Counted from the stretch's first letter, positions 16,546 to 26,970 are shown. The stretch is DNA of 64,000 nucleotides from an uncultured Prevotellaceae bacterium (GCA_900318815.1 ONMA01000004.1:1-64000), one strand, 5' to 3'. The notes: generated from the letters alone by a model not told the origin. Program-made: numbers and translations.

Positions 16546-19170
16546 ATGGCTAAGAAAGACGGGGCAATGACACCCATGATGCAGCAGTTCTTCGACCTGA
16601 AGGCGAAGCATCCCGACGCTGTGTTGCTATTTCGCTGTGGCGACTTCTACGAGACTTATTGCGACGATGCCATCGTTGCCGCACGCATTCTGGGCATCAC
16701 GCTGACCAAGCGTAACAACGGTGCCGGCGTGAAGGGCGACGAGATGGCCGGTTTTCCTCATCATGCACTGGATACCTATCTGCCCAAGCTGATCAGGGCC
16801 GGCAAGCGCGTGGCCATCTGCGACCAGTTGGAAGACCCGAAGCTGACGAAGAAACTCGTGAAGCGCGGCATTACCGAACTGGTGACGCCGGGCGTGGCCA
16901 TGGGCGACAACGTGCTGAACTACAAGGAGAACAACTTCCTGGCCTCGGTGGACTTCGGACGTTCGGCCTGCGGCGTGGCCTTCCTCGACATTTCGACCGG
17001 CGAGTTTCTCTGTGGCGAAGGTACTTACGACTACGTGGAGAAGCTCATTGGCAACTTCCAGCCCAAGGAAGTGCTCTTCGAGCGTGGACGGAAACAGGAC
17101 TTCGAACGCTACTTCGGCTCGAAATACTTTACCTTTGAACTCGATGACTGGGTATATACCGAACAGACTTCCTACCAGAAACTGCTCCGCCACTTCGGCG
17201 TGAAGAGCCTGAAGGGCTTCGGGGTGGAGCACCTGCACAGCGGCATCAGCGCGGCGGGTGCCATCCTGCAATATCTCGAAATGACGCAGCACACGCAGAT
17301 AGGGCACATCACCCAGATCTCGCGTATCGAGGAAGAGAAGTACGTGCGTCTGGATAAGTTCACCATTCGTTCGCTGGAACTGCTGCAGCCCATGCAGGAC
17401 GACGGACGCTCATTGCTTGATGTCATCGACCGCACGGTATCGCCTATGGGTTCGCGATTGTTGCGCCGCTGGCTGGTGTTCCCGCTGAAGGACAAGCGGC
17501 CCATAGAGGATCGTTTAGACACGGTGGACTACTTCTTCCGCGAGCCGGAGTTCCGACAGCTCATCGACGAACAGTTGCATAGGGTGGGGGACTTGGAGCG
17601 CATTATCTCGAAGGTGGCCGTGGGCCGCGTGAGTCCGCGCGAGGTGGTGCAGCTGAAAGTGGCCCTGCAGGCCGTGCAGCCCATGAAGTCGGCCTGCCTC
17701 TACGCCAATAGCGAGGTATTGAAGAGGGTAGGGGAGCGCCTATCGCTCTGCGAGAGTCTGCGCGACCGCATTGAGCGCGAGATTCAGCCAGACCCGCCGC
17801 AGCTGGTGCAGAAGGGTGGGGTGATTGCCCAGGGAGTGAACAAGGAACTCGACGAGCTGCGCAGCATTGCCTACAGCGGCAAGGACTACCTATTGCAGAT
17901 TCAGGAGCGCGAGGCCCGGCAGACGGGTATTCAGTCGCTGAAGATAGGCTATAACAACGTCTTCGGATATTATTTGGAAGTGCGCAATACGTATAAGAAC
18001 AACGTACCCGCTGATTGGGTGCGCAAGCAGACGCTGGCCCAGGCCGAACGCTACATCACGCAGGAACTGAAGGAGTATGAGGAGAAAATCCTGGGTGCAG
18101 AGGACAAAATCCTCTCGATGGAACAGCAGCTCTTCAGCGAACTGGTGCTGTCGATGCAGGAGTTCATCCCGCAGATTCAGATCAACGCCTCGCTGCTGGC
18201 CCAGCTCGACTGTCTGCTCTCCTTTGCCAAGGCGGCTGAGGAACACCGCTACATCAGGCCGGTCATCGACGACTCGGAGGTCATCGACATCAAGCAGGGC
18301 CGGCATCCCGTTATCGAGACCGAGCTGCCGTTGGGCGAGCAATACGTGCCCAACGACGTGATGCTGGATAACGAGCGGCAGCAGATTATCATCATCACAG
18401 GCCCGAATATGGCTGGTAAGTCGGCCCTGTTGCGTCAGACGGCACTGATCGTGCTGTTGGCCCAAGTGGGATGCTTCGTGCCCGCAGAGGCCGCGAAAAT
18501 AGGCTTGGTGGACAAAATATTCACCCGTGTGGGTGCTTCCGATAATATTTCCTTAGGTGAATCGACCTTCATGGTGGAAATGACCGAGGCTGCCAACATC
18601 CTGAACAACGTGTCGCCGAAGTCGCTCGTGCTCTTCGACGAACTGGGACGCGGCACATCGACCTACGATGGCATCAGCATTGCCTGGGCCATCGTGGAGT
18701 ACTTGCATGAGACACCGAAAGCACGGGCTCGCACGCTCTTCGCCACGCACTACCATGAACTGAACGAGATGGAGAAGAACTTCAGCCGCATCAAGAACTA
18801 TAATGTCTCGGTGAAGGAAATCGATGGCAAGGTGATCTTCGTCCGAAAGCTGGAGCGGGGCGGCAGTGAGCATTCCTTCGGTATTCATGTGGCCGAGATT
18901 GCGGGCATGCCACGCTCGATAGTGAAGCGCTCGAACGTCATCCTGAAGCAGCTGGAGGCCGAAAACGCCTCGGTGGGCAAGGCGGGAAAGCCTACTGCCG
19001 AAATCGCTGGCAGCCGCGAGGGTATGCAGCTCTCTTTCTTCCAGCTCGACGACCCCGTGCTTTGCCAGATTCGCGACGAAATCCTGACGCTCGACATCAA
19101 CAACCTGACTCCCGTCGAGGCCCTGAACAAGCTGAACGACATCAAGCGCATCGTAGGCGGAAAAGGATAG
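16546..19170 (+). CDS. mutS: DNA mismatch repair protein MutS
   Basis: This encodes 874 residues, the normal length. MutS recognises mismatches and small loops and recruits MutL. The N-terminal mismatch-binding motif is visible as [14 protein letters not shown] (F-x-E) near residue 30. The ATPase has Walker [15 protein letters not shown] near 620, [10 protein letters not shown] and Walker [21 protein letters not shown]. The C-terminal tail ([17 protein letters not shown]) carries the usual dimerisation region. The open frame extends 238 codons upstream across leuS, but the ATG at 16546 follows a promoter element and begins the family sequence ([19 protein letters not shown]). It ends at repeats at 19172. 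Confidence 0.97.
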   Translation: MAKKDGAMTPMMQQFFDLKAKHPDAVLLFRCGDFYETYCDDAIVAARILGITLTKRNNGAGVKGDEMAGFPHHALDTYLPKLIRAGKRVAICDQLEDPKLTKKLVKRGITELVTPGVAMGDNVLNYKENNFLASVDFGRSACGVAFLDISTGEFLCGEGTYDYVEKLIGNFQPKEVLFERGRKQDFERYFGSKYFTFELDDWVYTEQTSYQKLLRHFGVKSLKGFGVEHLHSGISAAGAILQYLEMTQHTQIGHITQISRIEEEKYVRLDKFTIRSLELLQPMQDDGRSLLDVIDRTVSPMGSRLLRRWLVFPLKDKRPIEDRLDTVDYFFREPEFRQLIDEQLHRVGDLERIISKVAVGRVSPREVVQLKVALQAVQPMKSACLYANSEVLKRVGERLSLCESLRDRIEREIQPDPPQLVQKGGVIAQGVNKELDELRSIAYSGKDYLLQIQEREARQTGIQSLKIGYNNVFGYYLEVRNTYKNNVPADWVRKQTLAQAERYITQELKEYEEKILGAEDKILSMEQQLFSELVLSMQEFIPQIQINASLLAQLDCLLSFAKAAEEHRYIRPVIDDSEVIDIKQGRHPVIETELPLGEQYVPNDVMLDNERQQIIIITGPNMAGKSALLRQTALIVLLAQVGCFVPAEAAKIGLVDKIFTRVGASDNISLGESTFMVEMTEAANILNNVSPKSLVLFDELGRGTSTYDGISIAWAIVEYLHETPKARARTLFATHYHELNEMEKNFSRIKNYNVSVKEIDGKVIFVRKLERGGSEHSFGIHVAEIAGMPRSIVKRSNVILKQLEAENASVGKAGKPTAEIAGSREGMQLSFFQLDDPVLCQIRDEILTLDINNLTPVEALNKLNDIKRIVGGKG

Positions 19171-19171
19171 T

Positions 19172-19305
19172 CTTTTACGACCACGAATTACACGAATTTT
19201 ACTAATTTTTGTCCGCATGGCAATTAGTGAAATTCGTGTAATTCGTGGTCGTAAATATCTTGTAGGTTGAAATCCGTATAATCCGTGTAATCCGTTGTAG
19301 TTACT
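19172..19305. repeat. ACGGATT-family repeats, block 3
   Basis: CGACCACGAATTACACGAAT and its inverse GTGTAATTCGTGGTCGTAAA are followed by GAAATCCGTATAATCCGTGT. It fills the gap between the convergent mutS and histidine kinase genes and may act as a two-way terminator. Confidence 0.7.
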
Positions 19306-19309
19306 TTGG

Positions 19310-21079
19310 TTATTCCGTGGGCAGTGTGAGTACGAAGCGGGCACCCTCGGTGTAGCTCTCGTCGCAGGTGAGTTCGCCGCCCAGTTTCTGCGCAATCATC
19401 TTGCTGATACTGAGTCCTAACCCCAGTCCCTGCTGGAAGGAGTCGGCCTTGTAGAACTTCTCGAAGAGGTGGCCGTGCTGTTTCTCGGTGATGCCGCTAC
19501 CCGTGTCGATGACGCTGATGACCACGCTCTTTGGGTTGTCGCGGTAGCAGTTCAGTTCTATGCTGCCCTTGGTGGTGAACTTGATGGAATTTTCGATGAG
19601 GTTCACCAGTATCTGGTGCAAGCCTTCCTGATTGGTCTGTAGCTGGAAGCGGTTGATGACGTTGGTGGTATAGCGCAGTTCGATGTCAGGATTGACCTTA
19701 TCGCGGAAGGAATTGATGAGTTGTGAGAGGTACTGGTTGCACAGGATGTTGTCGGTGCGTGGATAGTTGTTGCTGCTGCGTTCCGACAGGCGCAGCATGT
19801 TGTCCACGATGTCGGTGATGGCCTTGACGTTGAGGTTGATGCGGTCGATGAGGTCTTGGCGCTCGCTCTCGGCAAGTTCCAGGCCAGGCGTGGTGATGAT
19901 GTCGGTAAAGCCGTTGATGGCATTGAGCGGCGTGCGTATCTCGTGGCTGACGCTGCGCACGAACTCGCTCTTCATCTTGTTGCTCTCCTCGGCCATGGCA
20001 AGTGCCTGCTGCAGCTGCTCGTTTCTCTGCTTCATCAGCTTGCGGTTCTTCTGGTGGAAGTAGTTGTAGCAGGTGAGCAGGATGATGAGTGCAGCGGCGA
20101 GCAGGAGTACGATGGTGAGCAGGTGCTGGCGTTCGGCAGCGGCTTCGATGCGGGTTTTGTTGAGTGCCACGTCGGTACTCATCGCAGACACGTTGTGCTG
20201 TAATATGCCCGAGTTAAGCGAGTCGACGCACTGGATGCGCTGTATGGCGGCGTTGAGGGCATCCTCTGTGCGTCCTTGCATGCGGTAGATATAGATGCGC
20301 ATGTCGTGTACCGACACCTCGTTCAGTTCCACGTCGACCTTGTTCAGCAGGCTCAGTGCCTCCTCGTATTTGCCGTCGAAGACCTGGTCAATGACTTTGA
20401 TGGTCTTCATGCCGTAGTTGTCGAGTTCCTTGTGCTGATTGTGGTAGTTCATGTAGTTTTCCCTGGCTTTCAGGTAGGCTTCCTTGTCGTTTTTGGCAAA
20501 GGCAATGACGGCATTGATGAAGAGGTAGACCTGGCGGTACTGCGGGTATTTCTCGTTCAGGGAAGCATATTTCTCGTTCCACTTGCTGGACTCTTCCGGG
20601 TCGGTGAGCTTCAGTAGGCTGGCCATGCGCAGATGGGCGTCGATGGTTGTGCGGTCGTCGCGGTCGTTAATGCGCTCGATGGCTTCCTGGTAGTAGTGCT
20701 TGGCCACGCTATGATTGCCGCTCGTCTCGAAGATATTGCCCAGCGCAAGGAATACCAGACTCTGGCCGTTGTAGTCTTCTTCCATCATCTTGTTGAACAT
20801 CTCGACCGACTTGCGGATGGCCTGATAGTTGTTATTGTGGTCGCTCTCGTAGACGGCTTCGTTCAACTCTATCTTGTAGTAGGAATCAATATTTCCCCCT
20901 TTTAGATAGTAGTCCTTCAGCAGTCTGGAGAGTTCATAGAACTCCTCGGCCTTGTCCTTTGCCATGTATGCATTGGTGTACTTCTGGTACATTTCTTTGA
21001 ATTCTTCGGCCATGACATGGCAAGGTAGGACGGTTGTCATGCCCAGTGCAATTGTCAGTTGGATGAGGAGCCTTTTCAT
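19310..21079 (-). CDS. Sensor histidine kinase with periplasmic TPR-like region
   Basis: This encodes 589 residues. A signal peptide (ALGMTTVLPCHVMAEE) is followed by a helical TPR-like sensing region (about 25-300), one membrane segment (TIVLLLAAALIILLTCYNYF, about 320-340), a coiled-coil linker, a HisKA domain with the phosphorylated His in VSHEIRTPLNAINGF (near residue 378), and an HATPase domain with NLIENSIKF, DTGSGI and QGLGLGLSISKMIAQ. It autophosphorylates in response to an envelope signal. There is no receiver domain and no response regulator nearby, so its partner is unknown. TPR-type periplasmic sensors of this kind are frequent in Bacteroidetes. Confidence 0.9.
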   Translation of the reverse strand: MKRLLIQLTIALGMTTVLPCHVMAEEFKEMYQKYTNAYMAKDKAEEFYELSRLLKDYYLKGGNIDSYYKIELNEAVYESDHNNNYQAIRKSVEMFNKMMEEDYNGQSLVFLALGNIFETSGNHSVAKHYYQEAIERINDRDDRTTIDAHLRMASLLKLTDPEESSKWNEKYASLNEKYPQYRQVYLFINAVIAFAKNDKEAYLKARENYMNYHNQHKELDNYGMKTIKVIDQVFDGKYEEALSLLNKVDVELNEVSVHDMRIYIYRMQGRTEDALNAAIQRIQCVDSLNSGILQHNVSAMSTDVALNKTRIEAAAERQHLLTIVLLLAAALIILLTCYNYFHQKNRKLMKQRNEQLQQALAMAEESNKMKSEFVRSVSHEIRTPLNAINGFTDIITTPGLELAESERQDLIDRINLNVKAITDIVDNMLRLSERSSNNYPRTDNILCNQYLSQLINSFRDKVNPDIELRYTTNVINRFQLQTNQEGLHQILVNLIENSIKFTTKGSIELNCYRDNPKSVVISVIDTGSGITEKQHGHLFEKFYKADSFQQGLGLGLSISKMIAQKLGGELTCDESYTEGARFVLTLPTE

Positions 21080-21092
21080 AGTTGTTTTTATT

Positions 21093-21935
21093 CTATAATT
21101 TGTGTGCTTTATTCAGTCCTTTCGCCATGTACCATGCACCCACGGCCACAAAGGGCAGCGAGAGTATCTGGCCCATGTCGATGGGTAGCGAGGCCTCGAA
21201 GGCTTCCTGCACTTCCTTGGTGTACTCGATGAAGAAACGGAAGGTGAAGATGTAGGTGAGGCAGAGACCGAAGTAGAATCCTGTGCCCACGAGTTGTGGC
21301 TTCTTCCTGTAGATGTAGCACATGAGGATGAACAGCAGGGCGTAGGCAATGGCCTCGTAGAGTTGTCCGGGATGGCGTGGCAGCAGGTCGACGTGCTCGA
21401 AGACGAAGGCCCAGGGCAGGTCAGTGGGCTTGCCGATGATTTCGCTGTTCATCAGGTTGCCCAAGCGGATGAAGCAGGCGGTGGTTCCGGTGGCAATGGC
21501 GATGTTGTCGAGTACGCGCCACAGGCCGACGCCCGTATTTTTCACGTAGAGCAGCAGGGCCAGGATGAGTCCCAAGGTACCGCCGTGGGAGGCCAGTCCC
21601 TGATAGCCCGTCATGTGCCACGAGCCGTATGGGTCGATGTGTATGGGCAGCAGCATCTCGATGAAGCCTTTCCACGACGTGAGGTAGTAGTCGGGCTGAT
21701 AGAAGATGCAGTGGCCCAGGCGGGCACCAATCAGGATGCCTAAGAAGCAGTAGATGAAGAGCGGCTCGAACAGTTCGTCCTTGATTTGCTGTTCCTTATA
21801 CAGCCGCTTCACCACGAGATAGGCCAGCAGCAGGCCCACCAACCAGCACAGCGAGTACCAGCGGAAGGCCAGCGGCCCCAGTCGGAATGCCTCTAAGTCG
21901 GGATTCCAGAGTATGTATAGCAGATAGTTAGTCAT
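21093..21935 (-). CDS. lgt: Prolipoprotein diacylglyceryl transferase
   Basis: This encodes 280 residues with about seven membrane segments. Lgt transfers diacylglycerol from phosphatidylglycerol to the lipobox cysteine of prolipoproteins in the inner membrane, the first step of lipoprotein maturation. The family signature appears as FIRLGNLMNSEIIGKPTDLP (normally G-R-x-G-N-F-x-N; here the first Gly is Ile), with GLASHGGTLG and HPGQLYEAIAY before and after. It is 13 bases upstream of the histidine kinase gene and downstream of ychF on the same strand. A GCTGCGG/CCGCAGC hairpin lies between ychF and lgt at 21960-21978. Confidence 0.95.
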   Translation of the reverse strand: MTNYLLYILWNPDLEAFRLGPLAFRWYSLCWLVGLLLAYLVVKRLYKEQQIKDELFEPLFIYCFLGILIGARLGHCIFYQPDYYLTSWKGFIEMLLPIHIDPYGSWHMTGYQGLASHGGTLGLILALLLYVKNTGVGLWRVLDNIAIATGTTACFIRLGNLMNSEIIGKPTDLPWAFVFEHVDLLPRHPGQLYEAIAYALLFILMCYIYRKKPQLVGTGFYFGLCLTYIFTFRFFIEYTKEVQEAFEASLPIDMGQILSLPFVAVGAWYMAKGLNKAHKL

Positions 21936-21985
21936 ATCTTGGTTTTATGTTTTGCGTAGGCTGCGGTTTCGCCGCAGCATCTTGT

Positions 21986-23086
21986 CTATACATTGAACCG
22001 GAAGTGCATGATGTCGCCGTCCTGCACCACATAGTCCTTGCCCTCTACCCCCATCTTGCCGGCCTCGCGCACGGCGGCCTCGGAGCCGTACTTCAGGTAG
22101 TCCTCATACTTGATGACCTCCGCACGGATGAAGCCCTTCTCGAAGTCGGTGTGGATGACGCCGGCACACTGCGGGGCCTTCCAGCCTTTCTTGTAGGTCC
22201 AGGCCTTCACCTCCATTTCGCCGGCGGTGATGAAGGTTTCGAGGTTCAGCAGGGCGTAGGCCTTCTTGATGAGGCGGTTCACGCCGCTCTCCTCTAAGCC
22301 TAATTCCTCCAGGAACAGCTGCTTGTCCTCGTAGCTCTCCAGTTCGGCAATGTCCTCCTCGGTCTTGGCGGCGATAATCATGGCCTCGGCACCCTCCTCG
22401 CGGGCCAGTTCCTCCACTTTCTGGGTGAAGGCATTGCCGCTCTTGGCATCCTGTTCGGCCACGTTGCACACGTAGAGCACGGGCTTGGCCGTGAGCAGGA
22501 AGAGGTTGCGGGCACAGTCCTGTTCCTCCTTCGACTCGAACTCCACGATGCGGGCATTCTTGCCCTGGTCCAGCACTTCTTTATAGGCCTTCAGCACGTT
22601 CACCTCCACCTTTGCGTCCTTGTTGCCGGCGGCAGCGGCCTTCTCGGTCTTGGCCAGTCGGTCCTCGATGGTCTCCAGGTCCTTCAGCTGCAGTTCGGTG
22701 TCGATGATTTCCTTGTCGCGTATGGGGTCGATGGTGCCGTCTACGTGGGTGATGTTCTCGTCCTCGAAACAGCGCAGTACGTGGATGATAGCATCGGTCT
22801 CACGGATGTTGCCTAAGAATTTGTTGCCTAAGCCCTCACCTTTCGAGGCGCCTTTCACCAGTCCGGCTATGTCGACAATCTCGCACGTGGCGGGCACGAT
22901 GCGACCCGGATGAACGAGTTCGGCCAGACGGGTCAGACGCTCGTCGGGCACGGTGATGACGCCCACGTTGGGCTCGATTGTACAGAAAGGAAAATTGGCT
23001 GCCTGAGCCTTTGCGCTCGACAGACAATTGAACAACGTGCTCTTGCCTACATTGGGCAAGCCCACAATACCACATTTTAATGCCAT
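21986..23086 (-). CDS. ychF: Redox-regulated ATPase YchF (Obg-like)
   Basis: This encodes 366 residues. The N-terminal P-loop reads GIVGLPNVGKSTLFNCLS, followed by IEPNVGVITVPDERL and DIAGLVKGASKGEGLGNKFL; a coiled-coil insertion comes near residues 120-200 and a TGS domain at the C-terminus (FITAGEMEVKAWTYKKG, then EDYLKYGSEAAVREAGKMGV). YchF binds ATP rather than GTP and associates with ribosomes. Length is typical. A minus-strand TACCTTTG box (23116-23123) lies about 30 bases ahead of the ATG. Confidence 0.97.
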   Translation of the reverse strand: MALKCGIVGLPNVGKSTLFNCLSSAKAQAANFPFCTIEPNVGVITVPDERLTRLAELVHPGRIVPATCEIVDIAGLVKGASKGEGLGNKFLGNIRETDAIIHVLRCFEDENITHVDGTIDPIRDKEIIDTELQLKDLETIEDRLAKTEKAAAAGNKDAKVEVNVLKAYKEVLDQGKNARIVEFESKEEQDCARNLFLLTAKPVLYVCNVAEQDAKSGNAFTQKVEELAREEGAEAMIIAAKTEEDIAELESYEDKQLFLEELGLEESGVNRLIKKAYALLNLETFITAGEMEVKAWTYKKGWKAPQCAGVIHTDFEKGFIRAEVIKYEDYLKYGSEAAVREAGKMGVEGKDYVVQDGDIMHFRFNV

Positions 23087-23115
23087 ATTTTGTATATATA
23101 CTTTGTTTTTGTCTG

Positions 23116-23123
23116 CAAAGGTA
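23116..23123 (-). promoter_or_regulatory. -7 promoter element for ychF
   Basis: The minus strand reads TACCTTTG, matching TAnnTTTG; the -33 box is not clear. Confidence 0.4.
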
Positions 23124-23228
23124 CGAAAAAAATGAATAGATTATCATCTTTTTGGAAAATATATTCTTAAAGTGTACTTTATTTTGATTTTTTTGTGCTA
23201 TTTGTTTTTCAGTTCAGGAAAAAAACAC

Positions 23229-23236
23229 TAATTTTG
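23229..23236 (+). promoter_or_regulatory. -7 promoter element for the 23260 gene
   Basis: TAATTTTG stands 23 bases before the ATG at 23260. A TTTT at 23205-23208 is at the right distance for a weak -33 box. Confidence 0.4.
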
Positions 23237-23259
23237 CATCTTGAAAATTGAATAATAGA

Positions 23260-23961
23260 ATGGGCATTTTTTCTAATATGTTTGCGAAGCCGACACTTGA
23301 AGGCCATGAGCTTTTCAAGGGCAAGTATCACGATGGCAATGTGCATTGTGAGTGCATCATGCAGAATGGTGAGCGGGTTTTTGACGGTCTTTTCTTCTAT
23401 GAGTATAAGCAGAAGAATTTGCTTTCGGATACTCTTATCGACCGCGCTGAAGGCACTTTTAGCATGAATCGCAAGGACGGGTTCTGGAAGATAGAGCATC
23501 ACTCTGAACATCGTGACAGGGAGTTGACCGCCGAGTTTAAACAAGGCAGGCTGGAGGGTAAGGTAGACTATAAGAGCGTTGAGACCGACTATATGAGTCG
23601 TACTTCGAGTAGCTTCCTTTCATTCTCTGTGCATGAGGGACATGTCATTGGCGACATTCACGGCTCCTTTGGGGGAAAGAAGTTTTCTGGTTTCTGCGAT
23701 GACAACGGCTGTCCCGACGGCCCTTGGACGATAGAAATCGTGAGCAGTGACGATACGCTTTCGCATGTGGATTGCGAGATGTGGAGCCACGGAACGCTCA
23801 TGAGTTCTTACTCAAAGATGACCAAGACGAAGAAGCAGAACGAATTGCATCCGTATATTCGCAAGACGTTCAGTGAGATGGTCAACGGCGAACTTATAGA
23901 AATGCTTTTCATCGTTCGCCGAGGCACGCAGTTCAACAAGATCGAGGTTCCGCACAAATAA
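23260..23961 (+). CDS. Cytoplasmic protein of unknown function with MORN-like segments
   Basis: This encodes 233 residues starting MGIFSNMFAKPTLEG; a TTG 12 bases upstream is less likely. There is no signal peptide or membrane segment. Short repeated pieces of the form G-x-F/W with acidic and aromatic residues (GTFSMNRKDGFWKIEHH, GCPDGPWTIEIV, KGKYHDGNVHCEC) recall MORN or YwqK-like beta repeats, but the match is loose and I do not assign a family. It stands alone, with its own promoter element and a very large inverted repeat behind it. Confidence 0.6.
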   Translation: MGIFSNMFAKPTLEGHELFKGKYHDGNVHCECIMQNGERVFDGLFFYEYKQKNLLSDTLIDRAEGTFSMNRKDGFWKIEHHSEHRDRELTAEFKQGRLEGKVDYKSVETDYMSRTSSSFLSFSVHEGHVIGDIHGSFGGKKFSGFCDDNGCPDGPWTIEIVSSDDTLSHVDCEMWSHGTLMSSYSKMTKTKKQNELHPYIRKTFSEMVNGELIEMLFIVRRGTQFNKIEVPHK

Positions 23962-23979
23962 TCTTCCATATTGTGAGTA

Positions 23980-24138
23980 CGCTTCGCGTCTGAGAAAAAA
24001 CAGAATAAAACCAGATAAAACAAAACAAAACCGAAGAATCAACTACTATAAACCACTGCTTTGATCATCAAATCTTCAAAGCAGTGGTTTTGTTTTGTTT
24101 TATCTGGTTTTATTTTGTTTTTTCTCAGACGCGAAGCG
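23980..24138. terminator. Nested inverted repeat with 53-bp arms between convergent genes
   Basis: The outer arms are 23980-24032 (from CGCTTCGCGTCTGAG) and 24086-24138 (to CTCAGACGCGAAGCG), nearly perfect complements rich in runs of A and T. Inside is a second hairpin, CCACTGCTTTGA...TCAAAGCAGTGG-type, at about 24050-24088. It stands between the 23260 gene (+) and polA (-), so it can serve as a bidirectional terminator, but it is far longer than needed for that. Confidence 0.65.
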
Positions 24139-24143
24139 TAAAA

Positions 24144-26909
24144 TCAGTGGGCTTCGAGCCAGTTGCTGCCGAATCCTGAGTCGGCCACCAACGGCACTTG
24201 CATCTGGAAGGCGTTCTGCATTTCTTCTAAGACGATTTTCTCCACCTGTTCCTTCTCCTCGGGATAGACCGAGAAGTTCAGTTCGTCGTGAACCTGTAGT
24301 ATCATTTTCGAACGGATGCCTTCTTCTTTGAACCGCCTGAAAATGTGTATCATAGCTACCTTGATGATGTCGGCTGCCGTGCCCTGAATGGGTGCGTTGA
24401 TGGCGTTGCGCTCGGCAAAGCCACGCACGGTGGCATTCTGCGAGTTGATGTCGGGCAGATAGCGCCTGCGACCGAATAGGGTGGGGACGTAACCCTGCTG
24501 GCGGGCCTCCTGCTTGGCCTTCTCCATGTAGTCCTTCACCTGTGGGAAGGTCTCGAAGAAGCCATCGATAAGTTGTTTGGCTTCGTCGCGCGTCACGTCG
24601 AGGCGTTCGGCCAGGCCGAAGATGGTAATGCCGTAGATGATGCCGAAGTTGGCTCGTTTCGACTTCGTGCGCTCGTCGCGCGTCACCTCCTCTATAGGCT
24701 TCTTGTAGATGGTCGATGCCGTGGCCGCATGCAGATCCTTGCCATCGCGGAACACGCGAATCATGTTTTCGTCGCCCGACAGATGGGCCATCACGCGCAG
24801 CTCTATCTGGCTGTAGTCAGCTGAAAAAAACAGACAGCCTGGCTCTGGAACAAATGCCTTTCTTATCTCCTTTCCGTCCTCGCCGCGCACGGGTATGTTC
24901 TGCAGGTTCGGGTCGCTGCTCGACAGTCGGCCAGTGGCCGTGATGCACTGGTTGAACGAGGTGTGAATATGGCCTGTCCTTGGGTTGATGAGCGACGGAA
25001 GGTTGTCTACGTAGGTCGATAGTAGTTTCTTTAATCCTCTGAAAGTCAGTATGTCGGCCACAATCTCATGTTTCCCCTGCAGCTGTGTCAGCACTTCCTC
25101 GCTGGTCACGTACTGACCTGTTTTCGTCTTCTTAGGCTTCTCTATGATTTTCATCTTGCCGAACAGAATGTCGCCCACTTGTTTGGGTGAGGAAATGTTG
25201 AATTGCTCGCCTGCTAATTCGTAGATGCGGGCCTCTATCTCATTGATTCTTTCGGTCAAATCTTTTGACGTTTGGCGCAGTGACTCCGTGTCTAAGCATA
25301 CGCCGTTCATTTCCATTTCGGCCAGCACAGGCATCAGCGGCATCTCCATGTCATAGAATAGGCTTTCGCAGTTGTGCTCGCGCAGCATGGGTTCCAGCTT
25401 GTTCTTCAGCTGCAAGGTGATGTCGGCATCCTCGCAGGCGTATTCGTAGACTTCCGCAGGGCGTAGCTCGCGCATGGAGCGTTGCTTCTTGCCTCTTGGC
25501 CCAATGAGTTCGTCGATGTGTACCGTCTGGTAGCCTAACAGGGTCTCGGCCATGAAGTCCATGTTGTGGCGCAGCTCGGGCTGAATCAGATAGTGGGCTA
25601 TCATCGTGTCCCACATCGGCCCTTTCAGCTCAATGTTATAATTTCTTAAAACTTCTAAATCGTACTTAATATTCTGTCCGACCTTCAAAATCTGAGGGTC
25701 TTCATAGAGTGGTTTAAAGATATTAACAATTCGCAACGCTTCTTCACGATTGACTGGCACAGCCACGTAAAATGCCTCATGTTCGGTCACGGCGAAGCTC
25801 AAACCCACCAATTCTGCGTCAATGGGGTGGGTACTTGTCGTTTCTGTGTCTAAACTGAGAATTTTTTTTGTCCTAAAAAAGTCAAATAATTTGTGTGCTT
25901 CTTCCTCTGTTTCAATGAGTTTGTAATTGTGAGGGGTTGTTTTAAGGCTCTCAAAACTCGAAAATTTTGGCTCATCCTTTGCCTCGGTTGGAAAATCTTC
26001 AAAGAGAGAGAGCTGTAAATTGTCGTTTTTTTGACTCTTTTCAGTTTTTTTAAGAACTCGCGTTTTCAGTTGCTTAAACTCCAGTTCGTCGAAAAGTTTT
26101 TCCAGTTTTTCGGTGTCGGGCTCTTTCAGCAGCAGTGCGTCCAAGTCGATGTTGATGGGTACGTCGGTCTTGATGGTTGCGAGGAAGTGCGACATGCGAA
26201 TGTCGTCGACATGCTCCTCCATTTTTTTCTTCAGTGCCCCCTTCAGTTCGCTGGTGCGTGCTAAGAGTTGTTCCACGCTGCCAAACTCCTGTATCAGTTT
26301 CACCGCCGTCTTCTCTCCCACGCCGGGGCAGCCTGGGAAGTTATCGGCCGAGTCGCCCATCAGGGCCAGTAGGTCGATGACCTGTGATGGGGTAGTGATG
26401 CCATACTTCTCGCACACCTCCTTCGGCCCCATCGTCTCGTAGCCGCCTCCATGCTGGGGCCGGAAAATTTTCGTCTGCTCCGTAACCAGCTGGCCATAGT
26501 CCTTGTCGGGGGTGAGCATGTAGACGCTGGTGTCGGCTGTCTGGAGTTTTGTTGCCAGTGTCCCAATCACGTCGTCGGCTTCGAATCCATCGGCCTGCAG
26601 GATGGGTATTCTGTAGGCTTCCAACAGTTCCTTGATGATGGGTATCGACTTCCTGATGTCCTCGGGAGTGGCCTCGCGCTGGGCCTTGTATTCGGGGAAA
26701 GCCTCGCTCCTGAACGTGGGGCCGTGGGGGTCGAAGGCCACGCCAATATGGGTGGGTTGTTCCTTCTCCAACACTTCCTGTAAGGTGTTTACAAAGCCTA
26801 CGATGGCCGATGTATTGAGCCCTTTCGAATTGATGCGAGGGTTCTTGATAAAGGCGTAATACGACCTGTAAATCAGTGCGTATGCGTCCAAAAGAAATAG
26901 TTTTGCCAT
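24144..26909 (-). CDS. polA: DNA polymerase I
   Basis: This encodes 921 residues, the usual length. Three domains are visible: the 5'-3' exonuclease (LFLLDAYALIYRSYYAF, then FEADDVIGTLA, GDSADNFPGCPGVGEKTAVK), the 3'-5' proofreading domain with intact D-x-E (ILSLDTETTSTHPID, near residue 350) and the polymerase (FFSADYSQIELRVMAHLSGD, RANFGIIYGI, QVHDELNFSVY). It fills gaps after Okazaki fragment processing and excision repair. Intact DxE suggests real proofreading, unlike in some Firmicutes. It diverges from the polyprenyl synthase gene. Confidence 0.97.
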   Translation of the reverse strand: MAKLFLLDAYALIYRSYYAFIKNPRINSKGLNTSAIVGFVNTLQEVLEKEQPTHIGVAFDPHGPTFRSEAFPEYKAQREATPEDIRKSIPIIKELLEAYRIPILQADGFEADDVIGTLATKLQTADTSVYMLTPDKDYGQLVTEQTKIFRPQHGGGYETMGPKEVCEKYGITTPSQVIDLLALMGDSADNFPGCPGVGEKTAVKLIQEFGSVEQLLARTSELKGALKKKMEEHVDDIRMSHFLATIKTDVPINIDLDALLLKEPDTEKLEKLFDELEFKQLKTRVLKKTEKSQKNDNLQLSLFEDFPTEAKDEPKFSSFESLKTTPHNYKLIETEEEAHKLFDFFRTKKILSLDTETTSTHPIDAELVGLSFAVTEHEAFYVAVPVNREEALRIVNIFKPLYEDPQILKVGQNIKYDLEVLRNYNIELKGPMWDTMIAHYLIQPELRHNMDFMAETLLGYQTVHIDELIGPRGKKQRSMRELRPAEVYEYACEDADITLQLKNKLEPMLREHNCESLFYDMEMPLMPVLAEMEMNGVCLDTESLRQTSKDLTERINEIEARIYELAGEQFNISSPKQVGDILFGKMKIIEKPKKTKTGQYVTSEEVLTQLQGKHEIVADILTFRGLKKLLSTYVDNLPSLINPRTGHIHTSFNQCITATGRLSSSDPNLQNIPVRGEDGKEIRKAFVPEPGCLFFSADYSQIELRVMAHLSGDENMIRVFRDGKDLHAATASTIYKKPIEEVTRDERTKSKRANFGIIYGITIFGLAERLDVTRDEAKQLIDGFFETFPQVKDYMEKAKQEARQQGYVPTLFGRRRYLPDINSQNATVRGFAERNAINAPIQGTAADIIKVAMIHIFRRFKEEGIRSKMILQVHDELNFSVYPEEKEQVEKIVLEEMQNAFQMQVPLVADSGFGSNWLEAH

Positions 26910-26970
26910 AATAATATTGATTTTCTGCGTAAAATTACTAAAAAAATCTTCATCATAACGATTTTTTCAC

